Part shown: one piece after another, positions 4,737 to 5,791 of the stretch
Numbering within the stretch: the first letter of the stretch is position 1
Layout: each line of letters starts with the position of its first letter
DNA from: Acidimicrobiia bacterium
Lineage (GTDB): Bacteria; Actinomycetota; Acidimicrobiia; Acidimicrobiales; Acidimicrobilacustridaceae
Length of the DNA stretch: 5,791 nucleotides
Direction of reading: 5' to 3'
Assembly: GCA_018882825.1 (NCBI GenBank)
Contig: VERC01000165.1
Coordinates: 1-5,791 of the forward strand
The notes under the pieces: generated by a model
The model's input: only the letters and a program-made list of their open reading frames with translations
What the model was told of the DNA's origin: nothing
The model's database searches: none
Program-made: the position numbers and the translations under genes

Positions 4737-5468
4737 GTGGACGATCCGGGTCTCGGTCCCGTGGCAACGCTCGTCGCCGACCGGCGAGGATCGCGTCGCG
4801 ACACGTTCATCGTGGGCCTCTCCGGCGGCGTCGCCTCGGGGAAGTCGTCGATCGCGGTGGACCTCGCAGCGAAGCTGATCGCCGACCACGGGTACTCCGC
4901 ACAGGTCGTGTCCACTGACGGGTTCCTCTTCCCCAATGAGCGACTGGCAGCCATGGGCATCCTGACGCGCAAGGGATTCCCCGAGTCCTACGACGTCGAC
5001 GCCGTACTGAGGTTCCTCGACGCACTGCGCGCAGGATCGACGATCACGATTCCCGTCCACGACCACCACACCTACGACATCGTCGAGGGCGCACTGACAG
5101 TCGCTCCCACCGATGTCCTCGTGCTCGAGGGAGTGAACGCACTCCGGTTCCGGGACGAACTCGACCTCAGCGTCTTCCTCGACGCCCCCGAGCCACTCCT
5201 GCGCGAGTGGTTCATCGCCCGCACATTCAGGCTGCGTGAGGAGGCACGCTCGCAGCACTCCCCGTTCTTCGATCCGTGGATCGAAGCCAGCGACGAGGAC
5301 TTCCTCTCGATGGCCATCAGCGCGTGGGAGCTCGTGAACCTCCCCAATCTCGTCGAGTACATCGAACCCCTGCGACCCACCGCCGACGTGGTGATCGTCA
5401 AGGCGCGCGACCATACGATCGTCTCCGTCGAGGTCCGAGCGGACGAGGAGGACGATGGCCGGAGATGA
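4737..5468 (+). CDS. coaA: Type I pantothenate kinase (CoaA-like), short form
   Basis: A 243-residue P-loop kinase whose best match by eye is bacterial type I pantothenate kinase, which phosphorylates pantothenate with ATP as the first step of coenzyme A synthesis in the cytoplasm. Walker A is GGVASGKS (30-37). STDGFLFPNERL (59-70) carries D61, equivalent to E. coli D127. KGFPESYD (79-86) is a signature of this enzyme. PVHDHHTYD (106-114) carries H110, like E. coli H177. VLEGVNAL (129-136) and the WELVNLPNLVEYI segment (197-209) follow. It is clearly shorter than the roughly 310-residue E. coli and mycobacterial enzymes. It lacks about 60 N-terminal residues and has a trimmed stretch after the VLEGVN strand. 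It could therefore be a variant or a kinase for a related substrate (uridine kinase/phosphoribulokinase superfamily). The GTG start follows a leaderless-type -10. The 3' end overlaps the next gene by 14 bp, suggesting an operon. Confidence 0.75.
   Translation: MDDPGLGPVATLVADRRGSRRDTFIVGLSGGVASGKSSIAVDLAAKLIADHGYSAQVVSTDGFLFPNERLAAMGILTRKGFPESYDVDAVLRFLDALRAGSTITIPVHDHHTYDIVEGALTVAPTDVLVLEGVNALRFRDELDLSVFLDAPEPLLREWFIARTFRLREEARSQHSPFFDPWIEASDEDFLSMAISAWELVNLPNLVEYIEPLRPTADVVIVKARDHTIVSVEVRADEEDDGRR
5445..5451 (+). promoter_or_regulatory. Strong ribosome-binding site for the downstream membrane protein
   Basis: GAGGAGG lies inside the 3' end of the kinase gene, three bases before the ATG at 5455 (six from the first GAGG). 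It is the best ribosome-binding site in the window and supports coupled translation of the two genes. Confidence 0.6.
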
Positions 5469-5791
5469 CCTGATCGCATTGGCAGTACCCGGCTTCTTCG
5501 CCGCCATGGGCGTGGAGAAGGTCGTGCTCGACCGGCGCGCCGCCGCGGGCGACGACCGCGCCCTCGGGTTCGAACGCAACGACACCCTGGCCAGCCTGGC
5601 CATGGGCGTGGGCTCGTTGGTCGTGCCCGTGGTCATGTCGAAGGTGCTGACCCCGGTCACCCCCGGTCGCGGGCGGTGGGCCGGAGTGCTGGTCGGTGGC
5701 GCCATCGGTGCTGCCGTCGTCACCACCGTCGCTGACGTGCTGGCCCGGCGGGACGCCGACGACCGCGTCACCCGTGCCGCGCGTCGCATTC
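5455..5791 (+). CDS. Membrane protein, N-terminal part (possibly sterol desaturase/fatty acid hydroxylase group)
   Basis: The first 112 codons of an integral membrane protein, cut by the right edge. The frame has no stop from the ATG at 5455, which follows a strong ribosome-binding site and overlaps the kinase gene by 14 bp in another frame. It begins MAGDDLIALAVPGFFAAMGV. Hydrophobic segments lie at about 5-25, 46-66 and 75-96, the last rich in Gly and Ala. The opening helix, the GFERNDTLASLAMGVGS region (38-54) and the second helix resemble the start of bacterial sterol desaturase-like proteins. The His-rich iron-binding boxes that would prove this lie outside the window. The third helix and the charged RRDADDR stretch are not typical of short members. 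Treat it as a membrane protein with a tentative family. Confidence 0.6.
   Translation, partial: MAGDDLIALAVPGFFAAMGVEKVVLDRRAAAGDDRALGFERNDTLASLAMGVGSLVVPVVMSKVLTPVTPGRGRWAGVLVGGAIGAAVVTTVADVLARRDADDRVTRAARRI

Noticed and set aside
4611..5789. Long minus-strand open frame continuing upstream of the amidohydrolase-like gene
   Set aside because: It is the antisense of the kinase and membrane-protein genes. Its product is low-complexity, Arg/Ser/Ala-rich and unlike any domain, and a ribosome-binding site and the conserved N-terminus place the real start at 4610. Long antisense frames are common in GC-rich genes.

Overview
The window is GC-rich, densely packed bacterial DNA with GTG starts, ATGA gene overlaps and two promoters that look leaderless. 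Together with the gene families present, this points to an actinobacterium. A free-living aquatic Acidimicrobiia-like lineage is my guess from gene content; there is no marker gene here to prove it.

Layout, left to right. (1) Bases 1-1195, minus strand: an OmpR/PhoB-type response regulator followed, with a 4-base ATGA overlap, by the start of its sensor histidine kinase, which runs off the left edge. (2) Bases 1196-1424: a divergent control region with a direct repeat of 11-bp period that looks like a response-regulator site. (3) Bases 1425-1901, plus strand: a small secreted protein made of two copies of a Cys-containing LTxEQ repeat, closed by a strong GC-rich hairpin terminator. (4) Bases 2070-2870, plus strand: a heliorhodopsin with its Schiff-base lysine and counterion glutamate intact. 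It has its own apparently leaderless promoter, preceded by two dyad-symmetric sequences. (5) Bases 2878-4610, minus strand: a two-gene operon of an amidohydrolase-fold protein lacking most of the usual metal ligands, followed 2 nt later by a classical short-chain dehydrogenase. The dehydrogenase converges on the heliorhodopsin gene with only 7 nt between stop codons. (6) Bases 4737-5468, plus strand: a short type I pantothenate kinase-like gene (CoaA) with a second leaderless-looking promoter. (7) Bases 5455-5791, plus strand: the start of a membrane protein, possibly of the sterol desaturase group, overlapping the kinase gene by 14 bp and cut by the right edge.

How they fit together. The kinase, regulator and secreted repeat protein look like an envelope-sensing unit, by analogy with Cpx and its LTxxQ accessory protein CpxP. 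The heliorhodopsin is a light-sensing or light-responsive membrane protein with an independent promoter; no partner can be assigned from the window. The amidohydrolase-like protein and dehydrogenase probably act in one catabolic route of unknown substrate. The kinase starts coenzyme A synthesis. No RNA gene, CRISPR array, insertion sequence or prophage was seen, and no stretch over 300 bases lacks a gene.
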